A stretch of DNA of 64,000 nt from Legionella parisiensis (GCF_001467945.1 NZ_LNYQ01000013.1:2571861-2635860); one strand, 5' to 3'; shown: positions 36,836 through 46,302, counted from the first letter of the stretch. Translations and numbers: made by a program. The notes: generated by a model not told the origin, from the sequence alone.

Positions 36836-37401
36836 ATGCCTTTTAATTTATTTACCGTAACAATTTGTGCTATTTTCTCCATTAATTGGATGGAAGATTG
36901 ATGTTCCTGCTGATTGGCCGCAGCACAGATATCTTCAACGATACAGACCTTATAATCACGATCATGGGCATCGCGAGCCGTACTTTGCACTGCCCAGGAA
37001 GTACTTACTCCCCCTATAATAAGGCGTTCAACCTGGTTTGCTCGTAACGCAGCATCAAGTGCAGTCCCATAAAAGGCACTAATTCGTGGTTTTACAATGA
37101 CTAAACTATCGCCAATTTGTAATTCCGGATGAAACTCCGTTCCTTCAGAGCCTAACTTAAGTGCTCCCAATTCATGAGCTTTACCAAAGATAGGAGAGTG
37201 TTTCGGTTGCTCAATATAATGGGCACTAAAACCCACTTTAACCATTATGGCGAACCAATTTTTTAATTTTGCAATCTCCAGAACCTTATTTACCTTTTTA
37301 ATTACATCACGCTGCTGTGCATGTGACGCTGACCGTGCGATTTTGCCTTGAGGATGCATAATATCAATAATATAGTCCAGACCTATAAATGCAGTACGCA
37401 T
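36832..37401 (-). CDS. Isochorismatase-fold protein lacking the catalytic cysteine
   Basis: The 189-residue protein belongs to the isochorismatase/cysteine hydrolase superfamily. It has Asp9 in FIGLDYIID, Lys104 in VKPRISAFYGT and the motif GGVSTSWAVQSTARDA. At the catalytic cysteine position (usually CVxxTARDA) it has Ala137. Loss of the cysteine excludes the usual nucleophilic hydrolase mechanism, so it may be a water-using isochorismatase like EntB, a lyase, or inactive. I choose the ATG at 37401 because GAAGGAGGTATTACC is an excellent ribosome-binding site; the longer ORF upstream is unlikely. It overlaps the FUSC gene by 4 bases and likely works with it. Confidence 0.8.
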   Translation of the reverse strand: MRTAFIGLDYIIDIMHPQGKIARSASHAQQRDVIKKVNKVLEIAKLKNWFAIMVKVGFSAHYIEQPKHSPIFGKAHELGALKLGSEGTEFHPELQIGDSLVIVKPRISAFYGTALDAALRANQVERLIIGGVSTSWAVQSTARDAHDRDYKVCIVEDICAAANQQEHQSSIQLMEKIAQIVTVNKLKGI

Positions 37402-37482
37402 GGTAATACCTCCTTCAAATACTTTTTCTTGGGAAGAATATCTACTAATATCAGGTAGACAATTCGCTAGATTGCGCCAAAA

Positions 37483-37494
37483 TGGTGTACACCA
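37483..37494. promoter_or_regulatory. Palindromic operator candidate upstream of isochorismatase-fold gene
   Basis: TGGTGTACACCA is a perfect 12-base palindrome located 82 bases upstream of the isochorismatase-fold gene start. Flanks are A/T-rich and themselves roughly symmetrical (CCAAAA before and AAAACG after). This form fits a TetR- or GntR-type operator controlling the isochorismatase-fold/FUSC pair. No regulator gene is adjacent, so the assignment is inference. Confidence 0.45.
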
Positions 37495-37539
37495 AAACGT
37501 AGCATACATAAAGTATTTGAGTATAGCAGCATATAAAAA

Positions 37540-38028
37540 TCACACCATTTTGGCCAAGATACCAGAATTTTCCAGCTTTTTTAGCAAATAAAAATCTATA
37601 GAATTATTGGCATGATTAAGTCGTAGATACTCTATAGAAAAGCCCAATTTTTGATACCAAGCACATGCTGGTCAATCTTTTAAAGTAAAAACAGTCATCA
37701 TATTACATCCCTTTTGCTTCGCCCACTCTTCTGCTTTTGCAAGTAGTGCTTTTCCATATTCCTGATTTCGAAATCGTTTATCGACCCACACACCTCCAAT
37801 TTCAGCTGGACCAAAATTATCAAACCCAGAGATTGCTGCAATAATATCGTGATGCTCATCATAGGCTGCATAAAAATAACCACCTGCACTTGCAAAACCA
37901 AATTGAGCTGCGTAATGATCAATCCCATTGCAAATAGTCCCGTGGACTTCTTCACTTGGATTTTCTATAAAAACTATTGGTTTCATTTTATTAATTCCTA
38001 AGGCATTCTTTTTTACCCATTGATTCAT
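37540..38028 (-). pseudogene. GNAT acetyltransferase broken by an in-frame TGA
   Basis: The frame runs 162 codons with one stop at codon 119 (37672-37674). Before the stop it has FENPSEEV-like and FGPAEIGGVWVDKRFRNQEYGKALLAKAEEW, the acetyl-CoA-binding part. After it the same frame continues PACAWYQKLGFSIEYLRLNH, the normal C-terminal GNAT strand. The broken codon reads TGA where related proteins usually have a Trp (TGG) before PA-AWY, so a single G-to-A change explains the lesion. A shorter start at Met15 behind TAGGAATT is likely. It is recent decay, a sequencing error, or readthrough. Confidence 0.85.
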
Positions 38029-38256
38029 ATGGGAAAATCACTCCCTTTATATTGTTCTTATGCAATAAATCAGGGATAATTTCATCAAATATCAGAGTAA
38101 TGATTTAATTATGCCAAAAAAAGAATAATCGTGATCTTCCCCAATACCAAAGAGATTCCTAAAATTCGGTTAATTCTGTACATATTTAGATTAGTATGAA
38201 ATATATCAACCTAGGGTAACAACTAGAAAAAAGCAGGTTTAGAAAGGACAACTTTT

Positions 38257-39210
38257 ATGCAATGGAAAGGAATACTGCATTTTTGCTTTAGCTTAACATT
38301 CTTATTGGCTGCTTCATCAGCACTGGCTTATGATCAACCAGTGGTCAATTTGGGTTATACCAGTTTTTATGATGGAAGTCCCCCTTCTGGGCCAGGCTTC
38401 TATTTTCAAGACTATTTCCAGTATTACACTTCCAATCGTTTTAATGATAACAAGGGCAATAGACTGCCTCTGCCACGTACTGAACTTGATGTTGTTGCAA
38501 ATGTGACCCAGTTTATTTATGTGACAACAAAAAAAATTTTTGGAGCTAGTTTAGGTTTTGCTACCCTTTTGCCTTGGGTAGTTAATGCCCGTGTGGATGA
38601 CGGATTGGGTAATACCGTGCTAAAAGCTGAAAATGGTCCTGGTGATTGGTGGATTGGGCCTGCGCTGCAATTTGACCCCATTATGCGAAAAGACGGGAAA
38701 GGGCCTTTGTTTGTTCAGCGCTTTGAACTGGATGTGGTTACCCCAACAGGGCGATACAGCAGTATCAATGCAATTAATCCCAGCAGCCATTTTTGGTCGT
38801 TAAATCCCTACTGGGCCTTTACGTTTTGGATGACACCTAAATTATCCGCTGCGGCACGACTGCATTACCTATGGAATGGTGTCAATCACAGCCCTAACGT
38901 TGCTTTTGGACCTAATGTCCATTCCACGCAGGCAGGACAAGCTGTTTTTGGAGATATTGCAGTGGGTTATGCGATAATAGAAAAGTGGACAGTGGGTGTG
39001 AACGGCTATTTTTTCAATCAGATTACCGACACTCTGGTTAATGGTGTTGGGGTTCCCGACCGCAAAGAACGTGTTTGGGCAATTGGCCCGGGGATGGTCT
39101 ATAGTCTCAGCAAAAACCACTTTGTTTTTTTAAATGTTTACTCTGAGCAAGGTGCCCGAAATCGTGCCCAAGGTACAAATGGAATACTGCGCCTCGTGGT
39201 TCATTTTTAA
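38257..39210 (+). CDS. Outer-membrane protein of the phenol-degradation MetA/SphA family
   Basis: The 317-residue protein has a signal peptide (residues 1-24, LTFLLAASSALA) and beta-strand-rich sequence throughout, ending in the aromatic C-terminal signature LVVHF of outer-membrane barrels. The pattern (RTELDVVANVTQFIY, LPRTEL, GPGDWWIGPALQF, VNGYFFNQITDT) matches the MetA/SphA-like family, members of which transport or bind hydrophobic compounds across the outer membrane. It is monocistronic. The substrate is not known. Confidence 0.8.
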   Translation: MQWKGILHFCFSLTFLLAASSALAYDQPVVNLGYTSFYDGSPPSGPGFYFQDYFQYYTSNRFNDNKGNRLPLPRTELDVVANVTQFIYVTTKKIFGASLGFATLLPWVVNARVDDGLGNTVLKAENGPGDWWIGPALQFDPIMRKDGKGPLFVQRFELDVVTPTGRYSSINAINPSSHFWSLNPYWAFTFWMTPKLSAAARLHYLWNGVNHSPNVAFGPNVHSTQAGQAVFGDIAVGYAIIEKWTVGVNGYFFNQITDTLVNGVGVPDRKERVWAIGPGMVYSLSKNHFVFLNVYSEQGARNRAQGTNGILRLVVHF

Positions 39211-39280
39211 TATACCCTTGTGTGGAGAGAAATAACTTTATAAACTTGAGTTCCGCTACATCCCTGCATCCAGACCACAA

Positions 39281-39587
39281 TTAGGTATTAGCTCCGTTCC
39301 CATGTGCAGGTTTACCGTAGTTCCCACCCGCAGGTGTTTCAATAATTAAAACGTCACCTGGATGCATTTCTATAAGTGCATAATGCCCTAATTCTTTCTA
39401 CTTGCCCATTTGCACGTTGAATCCGATTGTGCCCAGGCTTACCCGAAGCCCCTCCTTGCATTCCATATGGAGCAATTACACGATGGCCGGAAATAATGTT
39501 TTCGATCATTTTCTCTAACAGCGAATCCGTCGAATGACGCCGTCTCCACCCAATGTGCATCCGTTTTTTTTGTTTATTAATAATCAA
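39281..39587 (-). pseudogene. C-terminal remnant of hydantoinase B/oxoprolinase (HyuB), frameshifted
   Basis: The minus strand encodes the HyuB C-terminal hallmark HRVIAPYGMQGGASGKPG, then RANGQVERI. After a single-base shift near 39384 the next frame reads GHYALIEMHPGDVLIIETPAGG to the end GKPAHGNGANT. This is the normal order of the last 80 residues of HyuB-type proteins. The N-terminal majority is missing; the adjacent plus-strand gene begins 200 bases beyond. It is a decayed remnant of an ATP-dependent hydantoinase or 5-oxoprolinase, with no HyuA nearby. Confidence 0.8.
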
Positions 39588-39802
39588 TGTGACTTAAATG
39601 AGGATGTTTCAAAATTAGGAAGTGATTTAATAAAAGCAAAGGAAAATCCGAGAAATATCAATGTAAACCCTTAGATGCAATCCAGTGAACATGAATAGAA
39701 ACGAATAAAAAGTAATTATTTGAATGCTTATTTTGGACATCTCATTTTTCCCCACCTAAACTTACAATGACTGGATCGTTTAAGCCTCAATAAGGACAAA
39801 TT

Positions 39803-40636
39803 ATGTGTCGATTTGTAGCTTATATAGGAAAAGAAAAAATTTTATTGGCGGATCTTTTAATAAAACCTAATAATTCGCTTATAAAACAAAGCCTCCTTGC
39901 CCTTGAATCACGTACGTTGACTAATGGAGATGGGTTTGGATTAGGGTGGTATACTTCGTTCTCTCGAACACCTGCTTTATTCACATCACTTTATCCTGCA
40001 TGGAATGATCAAAATTTAACTTATTTGGCAAAAAAGACTAAGTCTCATTTATTTTTTGGCCATATACGTGCAGCAAGTACAGGAGGGATCTCTCAATTTA
40101 ATTGCCATCCTTTTATCTATAAAAACTGGTTATTTATGCATAATGGATGGATACCCTACTTTGAAAAAATCAAACGTCAAATTCATAATTTATTGGATAA
40201 TGATATTTATAATTGGATTAAAGGCACTACAGACTCGGAATTGATTTTTGCATTATTTCTCCAATTAGCAAAAAATTTAAAAATAAAAAATGCCCATGAT
40301 ATCTATAATACTTTACTAAAAACATTGAACTTAATTGACGAATTAGTAAAAAAACATCATGAAAAAGCAGTGTCCTATTTTAATATCTGCATCACGGATG
40401 GAAAAAGAGTTATTGCATTCCGTTATTGTACTTCTGCAAAAGGGAAACCCGAAACTATGTACTTCTCCCTGAAAGAAGATTTTACACAAAAAGCAACAAA
40501 AGAAACTGTTTACCAGTACGTAATCATTGCTTCTGAAAAATTATCAACCAACAATGGATTTAAATGGCAAATTATTCCGATCAACCATTGTTTCATGGTT
40601 GAGTCAGACTTAAGTATTTCATTACAAAAGCTTTAG
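39803..40636 (+). CDS. Class II glutamine amidotransferase (YafJ/EgtC-like)
   Basis: The 277-residue protein is an Ntn-type glutamine amidotransferase. Its N terminus MCRFVAYIG places Cys2 as nucleophile after removal of methionine. GDGFGLGWYTS, GHIRAASTGG and CHPFIYKNWLFMHNG are family blocks binding glutamine. The same fold in EgtC hydrolyses gamma-glutamyl amides during ergothioneine synthesis. The next gene (GCS2 family) is 22 bases downstream in the same direction, recalling EgtA/EgtC. No EgtB or EgtD gene is in the window. The start follows AATAAGGACAAATT. Its substrate is inferred, not known. Confidence 0.88.
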   Translation: MCRFVAYIGKEKILLADLLIKPNNSLIKQSLLALESRTLTNGDGFGLGWYTSFSRTPALFTSLYPAWNDQNLTYLAKKTKSHLFFGHIRAASTGGISQFNCHPFIYKNWLFMHNGWIPYFEKIKRQIHNLLDNDIYNWIKGTTDSELIFALFLQLAKNLKIKNAHDIYNTLLKTLNLIDELVKKHHEKAVSYFNICITDGKRVIAFRYCTSAKGKPETMYFSLKEDFTQKATKETVYQYVIIASEKLSTNNGFKWQIIPINHCFMVESDLSISLQKL

Positions 40637-40658
40637 TGGTAATGCTAAGGACTATGCA

Positions 40659-42068
40659 ATGCGCATTAAAAAAATTGAAAACTATAAAATTGATTGTGAA
40701 TTATTTGAAAAAAGCTTAATTGCTGAAACCCAACTTTTAGAAAAGTGGTTTACAAAAAACTATTTTAAATCGGAACATATGAATGCCGGTGCCGAAGTTG
40801 AATTTCTTATTCTGGATAAAGAATACCAATTAACTCCTCATAATATTCTTTTTACTAAAAAATTAAAAAACCAAGACTTGGTAAGAGAAGCTGGCGGTAG
40901 TCAACTGGAAATTAATACTCCAGTTTTTCACTTAAAAGACAATTTTTTATCTCTTCTGCATCAAAATATTTTAACAACCTGGAATAAATGTTGTGAAATA
41001 GCACATAATACCCGCCATCACTTGGTGCTTATAGGTTCAATACCGCAAACAGACCATGCTCTTTTCAAACCGTCCTATATTACACCCAAGAATACTTTTC
41101 TTTTAATGAATGAGTTTGTAACTAAATATCGCAAAAAAGCACCATTATCTATTCATATAAAAGGAGAAAATGAAAACCTACTCTTATCCCCAGAATCTTT
41201 AGCTATAGAAGGTTTAATATGCGCGTTGCAACTTCATATAGAAGTTCCCCAGCATCAATTAGCTCATTATTTTAATATGATTCAAATATTATCAGCCCCC
41301 TTATTAGCTCTTAGTAGTAATTCACCTTATTTTTGTGGAAAAAATTTATGGAGCGAAACAAGAATTGGTATTTTTGAACAACTTTATACATTTCCTCATC
41401 CATTGCAAAAAACCGTTTTTTTTGAGCCTAATTATACGCAAGAAACTCTGTTTCCCATTTTTGAAAATAATTTAAAAAACTTTCCTTATCTCTTGCCACT
41501 AGCAGCTTATCAGGAACCAATTCATGATATGTTCCATGTTCGATGTCAAAATAGTTGCATTTTTCGTTGGAACAGGCCTATTTTAGATTTTAACAAACAG
41601 CATGAACCTTATCTGAGAATTGAGCATCGCGCATTATCTACAGGCCCAACGGTGATCGATATGATAGCAAATGCCGCATTTTTTTATGGCATAACTTATT
41701 ATTATGCAAACACAGCCCCTTCTTTAGTCTCTTCTATAACTCCGGAATCTACTTTAAAAAATTTTTATGAGTCCGCTCGTTATGGATTAGAAGCAAGGTT
41801 AAATTGGAATACAGGTAAAATTAAGGCAGGAACTCTTTTAAAAAACTTATTACCCCACGCTTTAAAAGGACTTGAAGATTTAGGCATAGACCATGTTGAT
41901 GCCCATTTTTATTTAGATATCATTAAAACCAGGCTTTATAAAAATCAAAATGGAAGTATCTGGCAAAAAAAACATCTTATGAAATACAAAAATGATTTTA
42001 ATTATATGCTAGAACAGTATACCAAAAATCAATATTCAGAAACTCCAGTTGCTGATTGGCAGCTTTAA
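40659..42068 (+). CDS. Glutamate-cysteine ligase family 2 (GCS2)-like enzyme
   Basis: The 469-residue protein resembles carboxylate-amine ligases of the GCS2 family. Glu-rich metal- and glutamate-binding segments are seen in GAEVEFLILDKEYQLTP, REAGGSQLEINTPVFHL and EPYLRIEHRALSTGPTVIDM, the order of the GCS fold. It presumably joins glutamate to an amine or amino acid with ATP. It starts 22 bases after the amidotransferase gene, with AAGGACTATGCA as ribosome-binding site, so the pair is one operon. YbdK-like or EgtA-like roles are possible; the substrate is unknown. Confidence 0.78.
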   Translation: MRIKKIENYKIDCELFEKSLIAETQLLEKWFTKNYFKSEHMNAGAEVEFLILDKEYQLTPHNILFTKKLKNQDLVREAGGSQLEINTPVFHLKDNFLSLLHQNILTTWNKCCEIAHNTRHHLVLIGSIPQTDHALFKPSYITPKNTFLLMNEFVTKYRKKAPLSIHIKGENENLLLSPESLAIEGLICALQLHIEVPQHQLAHYFNMIQILSAPLLALSSNSPYFCGKNLWSETRIGIFEQLYTFPHPLQKTVFFEPNYTQETLFPIFENNLKNFPYLLPLAAYQEPIHDMFHVRCQNSCIFRWNRPILDFNKQHEPYLRIEHRALSTGPTVIDMIANAAFFYGITYYYANTAPSLVSSITPESTLKNFYESARYGLEARLNWNTGKIKAGTLLKNLLPHALKGLEDLGIDHVDAHFYLDIIKTRLYKNQNGSIWQKKHLMKYKNDFNYMLEQYTKNQYSETPVADWQL

Positions 42069-42183
42069 TTAAGTAATCTTTCGAGAAGCAACCAGCCTGC
42101 AATCGTAGAAATAAATTACTACCCTATTTTCCTTTTCGCAAAATTATGGCAAAACATAAGAACATATTGTTTTTGAGAACCTA

Positions 42184-42870
42184 ATGACTTTTCCATTTAA
42201 GATCATTGACATGACCCATACACTCTCGCCAGAAAGCCCTTCCTGGGACATGGACTGTGGATTTAGTCATAAAACAGTCCTAAATTATGACGAATGTTCT
42301 ACTGCAGTACAATTCAAAGTGCAAGAAATGAGCATGCCAGCAGGAATTGGCACCCATATTGACGCCCCTGCTCATTGCTTCAAGAAAGGACTGCACGTTG
42401 CCCAACTTGATCTTATTGATCATCATTTAATTACTCAGTGTGTCGTTATTGATGTAAGTCATCAGTCTCATGAGCACTACCGTATTACCAGGAAAGACAT
42501 CCTGGATTTCGAGAAAAAACATCAAACAATTGCCGAGCATTCATTTGTTATTTTTTATACTGGATGGGAAAAACATTGGCATGATGCTCAACAATACAGA
42601 AATAACTTGGTTTTTCCCTGTATAAGCGAAGAAGCTGCGCAATTAATTCTGGAACGAAATAGCGCAGGTATCGGAATTGACACCTTGTCTCCGGATAGGC
42701 CAGAAAATGACTATATCGTTCATCAGTTGATGCTCGAAAACAAAAAATATATTGTTGAAAATGTTTGTAATGCAACAAAATTACCTGTATTAGGTGCCTA
42801 CAGCATGGTTTTACCTATGAAAATTGCTGATTTAACCGAAGCCCCTGTGCGTTTAATTGGTCTTTATTGA
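42184..42870 (+). CDS. Cyclase family protein (kynurenine formamidase-like)
   Basis: The 228-residue protein belongs to the metal-dependent cyclase/formamidase family. The N terminus IIDMTHTLSPESPSWD and the zinc motif GIGTHIDAPAHC (H-x-D-x-P-x-H) are diagnostic. The C-terminal segment GIGIDTLSPDRP provides another conserved position. The family includes KynB-type formamidases and polyketide-type cyclases. It is followed 60 bases later, on the same strand, by an FAD monooxygenase. A tryptophan/kynurenine role is only inferred. Confidence 0.85.
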   Translation: MTFPFKIIDMTHTLSPESPSWDMDCGFSHKTVLNYDECSTAVQFKVQEMSMPAGIGTHIDAPAHCFKKGLHVAQLDLIDHHLITQCVVIDVSHQSHEHYRITRKDILDFEKKHQTIAEHSFVIFYTGWEKHWHDAQQYRNNLVFPCISEEAAQLILERNSAGIGIDTLSPDRPENDYIVHQLMLENKKYIVENVCNATKLPVLGAYSMVLPMKIADLTEAPVRLIGLY

Positions 42871-42930
42871 TTTTGTGTTGTTACTTTATATAATCCATCG
42901 TATTCATTCAATTTCCTGGAAGGAATTACA

Positions 42931-44097
42931 TTGAAAATTGCTATTATTGGTGGCTCTATAGCAGGTTGCGCCCTAGCTTTATTATTGAAAAACCATTTTC
43001 CGGTCACTGTTTTTGAGCGAGAACCTGATCTAAAATCACGTGGAGCAGGTATCACCCTCTCTATTGAATTACTGAACACCTTAATCGCCCGAAATCTAAT
43101 TGACCCGGATACATTAGCTCATACTTTCACCACGCGCAGTTTCTATTGCCAGGCAGATAATCAGCCGATTTATGGAAAATTTTTATGGAAACAGGGAATT
43201 TCCATGGCAAGCCTCCACTGGGATACTTTATTCACTAACTTAAGAAAAAGAATACCGGATTCGATATATCATCAGGGAGTAACAGTCATTGATGTGCAGC
43301 TCCATGATGAAGGCCCAGGACAAGTCATTTTAGACTCTGGCGAAACACAGCACTTTGATTTAATTGTTTTCGCTGACGGCGTTCAATCTCTGGGAAGAAA
43401 ATTGATATCCCATGCGCAGCCGGAATATTCGGGTTATGTTGCATGGCGTGGTACGCTGGAATTTGAGAGGATAAAAAATAAAGCTCTTTTCGATGCTCAG
43501 GGGCTATATTACTGTTATGATAAGGGACATTTATTAACTTATCCAGTATATCATCATCAAACGAATAAGTTAAATTGGGTTTTTTATGAAAAATTAACGC
43601 TTGCAGATCTAGAGGATTTAGGCCCAACCTCTTTAATCAACTTTTCAGTAAAAGCAAGAGAACATCTACACCAATTAGCGCATAAACACTTACCGGAGGT
43701 TGCGGCACAAATAATTCGTGATACTTCATCTCCTTTCATGCAGAAAATTGTTGATGTTCGTGTCGATCGCCTTGTAGCCCAGAGCGCTCTTTTATTAGGT
43801 GATGCAAGTGCGGTTTTACGCCCTCATGTAGGAAATGGCGCATCCTTAGCCATTCAAGATGCACTCAATCTTAGTCAGCATCTTAAGAAATGTGATGATT
43901 TTCAGCAGGCAATTACAACATGGGAGAACGACTCTCTTCCTAAACGACTTGCCATGTATGATTTATCAAAACGAATGGCTGATGCTTTGGTACTACATCC
44001 GGTTGCATGGCACGAAATGAACGAGGAACTAATGTCTTCCTGGTGGGAACAAATTATCCGGGGGGATGCATGGTATACCACTAACCCAAAAGCCTAG
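42931..44097 (+). CDS. FAD-dependent monooxygenase (UbiH/PHBH type)
   Basis: The 388-residue protein has the dinucleotide-binding opening IIGGSIAGCALALLL, the PHBH DG motif region around IVFADGVQSLGRK, and LLGDASAVLRPHVGNGASLAIQDA, the FAD ribityl-binding GD motif. This is a class A aromatic hydroxylase. The start codon is TTG at 42931, preceded by GGAAGGAATTACA. It is downstream of the cyclase gene. The substrate is likely an aromatic or heteroaromatic ring, not identifiable here. Confidence 0.88.
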   Translation: MKIAIIGGSIAGCALALLLKNHFPVTVFEREPDLKSRGAGITLSIELLNTLIARNLIDPDTLAHTFTTRSFYCQADNQPIYGKFLWKQGISMASLHWDTLFTNLRKRIPDSIYHQGVTVIDVQLHDEGPGQVILDSGETQHFDLIVFADGVQSLGRKLISHAQPEYSGYVAWRGTLEFERIKNKALFDAQGLYYCYDKGHLLTYPVYHHQTNKLNWVFYEKLTLADLEDLGPTSLINFSVKAREHLHQLAHKHLPEVAAQIIRDTSSPFMQKIVDVRVDRLVAQSALLLGDASAVLRPHVGNGASLAIQDALNLSQHLKKCDDFQQAITTWENDSLPKRLAMYDLSKRMADALVLHPVAWHEMNEELMSSWWEQIIRGDAWYTTNPKA

Positions 44098-44230
44098 ATA
44101 AACCCTATTGTCAATTACTTCACGCCTGAAACCCTCCACAGCATACGTAGCCTAGTTGCAGAAACCAAGGCAACGTATGTTGGCTGGTGAGCCATTACTC
44201 AAGATCCCAAGCATAATGTCCCTATCCATC

Positions 44231-45211
44231 TTATGTCTTATCTACTGGATTGCTGGAGTTCCATTGACTCCATGTCCCTTGATACCCTTTCAAAAGCTGC
44301 TGAGCAAACTGATAAAAATGAGAAAGAAAACGAAGTCTCTGTTCATAATAAGGAGTAAGAAAAGGATCAGCTCTATTTACTTCAAATAAATTATAATATG
44401 GCGGTATTGAGGCATGACGCACAACAATTTCTTCAAAACTCACTTTATCTGCATTTTTTAACATATCATACATAACAAAAAAGCTTGTTGTCCGGCCTTT
44501 TCCTCCCCTGCAATGGATATGAAACCACGCATCTTCAGGCGCATTTTTTATTAAGGCCAAAAACGCATCAACTTCTGAATCAGGGGGTGCGGCATGATCG
44601 GTAACATAGAGCCGATGATATTCAAAACCTAAACGAGAAACCAAATCTTTTTCATTTTTTACCACTTTAACTGCAATGTTTTTACCATTGGAATATTCCT
44701 TAGCAGCAAACTGTTGTGAGGATAAAATCCCTCTCACCCTTTTCTGAACTTTTAATGACTTAAGCCACTCTTCCTGATCTGTAAAACTTTGGATATTGCT
44801 TTTTCCTTTATTTATCCAATCATATTCACTCACCAAAGTAATCGCTTTGCCATTAAGATAACCATGGCTCTCTTGACGTAAATCCACTACCAATACAGGT
44901 TGCTTCCTTGAACTCTTATGTCTGGAAATATACTCCGAAATATCTTTCCATCCCTTTTCACTCGGCTCCTCACTACCAGAAATGGTCAGGTCTTTAATAC
45001 CTGCTGTATTCCCTTGGTACACATCGGCAATCATGGAGGCATCACGCAATACCTTTAATGGAGAGGAAGAAGACTCTGTATCTTGAACAATACAAGGATT
45101 ATGGATACTTGCATCGCATACCGAAGATTGTGTATTTGTTTTTGCTAAAACGGATCCCTGAGCCAACGACAGAATAATGGAAATAACTGCAATACGCTTC
45201 AAATAGGTCAC
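44231..45211 (-). CDS. Exported cysteine phytase-like phosphatase (LppA-like)
   Basis: The 326-residue protein has a signal peptide (residues 1-23, [17 protein letters not shown]). It carries the PTP-like phytase catalytic loop [10 protein letters not shown] (Cys234, Arg240, CX5R) and an upstream acid, Asp205, in YVTDHAAPP. The layout is that of cysteine phytases such as Selenomonas PhyA and the Legionella effector LppA, which dephosphorylate inositol hexakisphosphate. LppA-like proteins counter phytate in the host, so virulence use is possible. The start is GTG behind AAGGGGTTATGA. Sequence identity to LppA cannot be checked here. Confidence 0.8.
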   Translation of the reverse strand: MTYLKRIAVISIILSLAQGSVLAKTNTQSSVCDASIHNPCIVQDTESSSSPLKVLRDASMIADVYQGNTAGIKDLTISGSEEPSEKGWKDISEYISRHKSSRKQPVLVVDLRQESHGYLNGKAITLVSEYDWINKGKSNIQSFTDQEEWLKSLKVQKRVRGILSSQQFAAKEYSNGKNIAVKVVKNEKDLVSRLGFEYHRLYVTDHAAPPDSEVDAFLALIKNAPEDAWFHIHCRGGKGRTTSFFVMYDMLKNADKVSFEEIVVRHASIPPYYNLFEVNRADPFLTPYYEQRLRFLSHFYQFAQQLLKGYQGTWSQWNSSNPVDKT

Positions 45212-45465
45212 TCATAACCCCTTAACAAGAAACATAATGCATTCTATGTTAATTTTTTTTCCTACAGCAATAGTGTTAGCTCAAAAAAATTATCAAAATT
45301 TTAATCATGAATAGACCTGCTGATACACTCTGGCTTTCCCAAGGATTTTTCGTAGAAATAAAAAAATTGATATTTAAATGGCAATAAAAACACTTGGTGT
45401 ACGCTGCCATTTACCCTTATTTTATCCGCTTGCCGCCACACTTGACCAAGCTACAAGGATATTAT

Positions 45466-46302
45466 TTATTCTGTGCTCCTTTTGAATTCAGGCCCACATT
45501 GAGTATTAATAAAATGAATAACGATTTGGGCAAAATGTTCGTCCCATAAGTTATGATGTCCTCTATCAGCAAATTCAATCCATTTCTTAGGCTGTTTTGC
45601 CTGGTTAAAAAGGGCTAAACCCTGATCGTAAGGCACAACCTCATCCAATTTTCCATGCAACATTAAGACAGGTGCATGAATGTTTTGAATCCGCGATAAC
45701 GAATCATACTTATCAATTACAGGCATAAGCACCCAGGAATAATGAAATCGAGCCATAGCAGTTAATGAGGTATAAGGGGATTGCAAAACTAAAGAGCAAA
45801 CAGGGAACTCTGTTGCCATCTGCGTAGCTACCCCGGTTCCTAATGATTCCCCATAAAGCACGATTTTATTGGCCTGAACACCCTGTTGCTGTAAAAATTT
45901 CATTGCTGATCGAGCATCCTGATACAATCCTGATTCAGTTGGCTTTCCCGGGTTTCCTCCATACCCGCGATACTCAAGTAATAACACCCCAAACCCTTGT
46001 GAAAGGAACTCACGAACCAAATACATGCGATAACCAATATGCCCTGCATTTCCATGTAAATAGAGTATTGTCGGCTTATTATCCACAGCGGATTTATACC
46101 AAGAACTTAGGGTCAATCCATCTGATACAGGTAGCTTAATAACCCGCATGTCTTCGGCCTGAAAATCACCCAAACTTGGTTTTTCAAGAGATGGGAAATA
46201 AATGAAATGTCGTTGAAAAAAATAAGCCAGGGTAATAACTAAAATAAAAAGAAAAAGAACCAGTAGCAATTGTTTGTGCATCATTTTATTTGTCTTCATC
46301 AT
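45466..46302 (-). CDS. Membrane-anchored alpha/beta hydrolase (BEM46/YfhR-like)
   Basis: The 278-residue protein has an N-terminal hydrophobic anchor (residues 10-28) and an alpha/beta hydrolase domain. The oxyanion-side motif is LYLHGNAGHIGYR, the nucleophile elbow is GESLGTG, the acid lies in HGKLDEVVP and the histidine in DRGHHNLW. Family members are esterases of unknown substrate. Its ATG lies 2 bases after the stop of the old-yellow-enzyme gene, so it is the second gene of a two-gene transcript. Confidence 0.88.
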   Translation of the reverse strand: MMKTNKMMHKQLLLVLFLFILVITLAYFFQRHFIYFPSLEKPSLGDFQAEDMRVIKLPVSDGLTLSSWYKSAVDNKPTILYLHGNAGHIGYRMYLVREFLSQGFGVLLLEYRGYGGNPGKPTESGLYQDARSAMKFLQQQGVQANKIVLYGESLGTGVATQMATEFPVCSLVLQSPYTSLTAMARFHYSWVLMPVIDKYDSLSRIQNIHAPVLMLHGKLDEVVPYDQGLALFNQAKQPKKWIEFADRGHHNLWDEHFAQIVIHFINTQCGPEFKRSTE

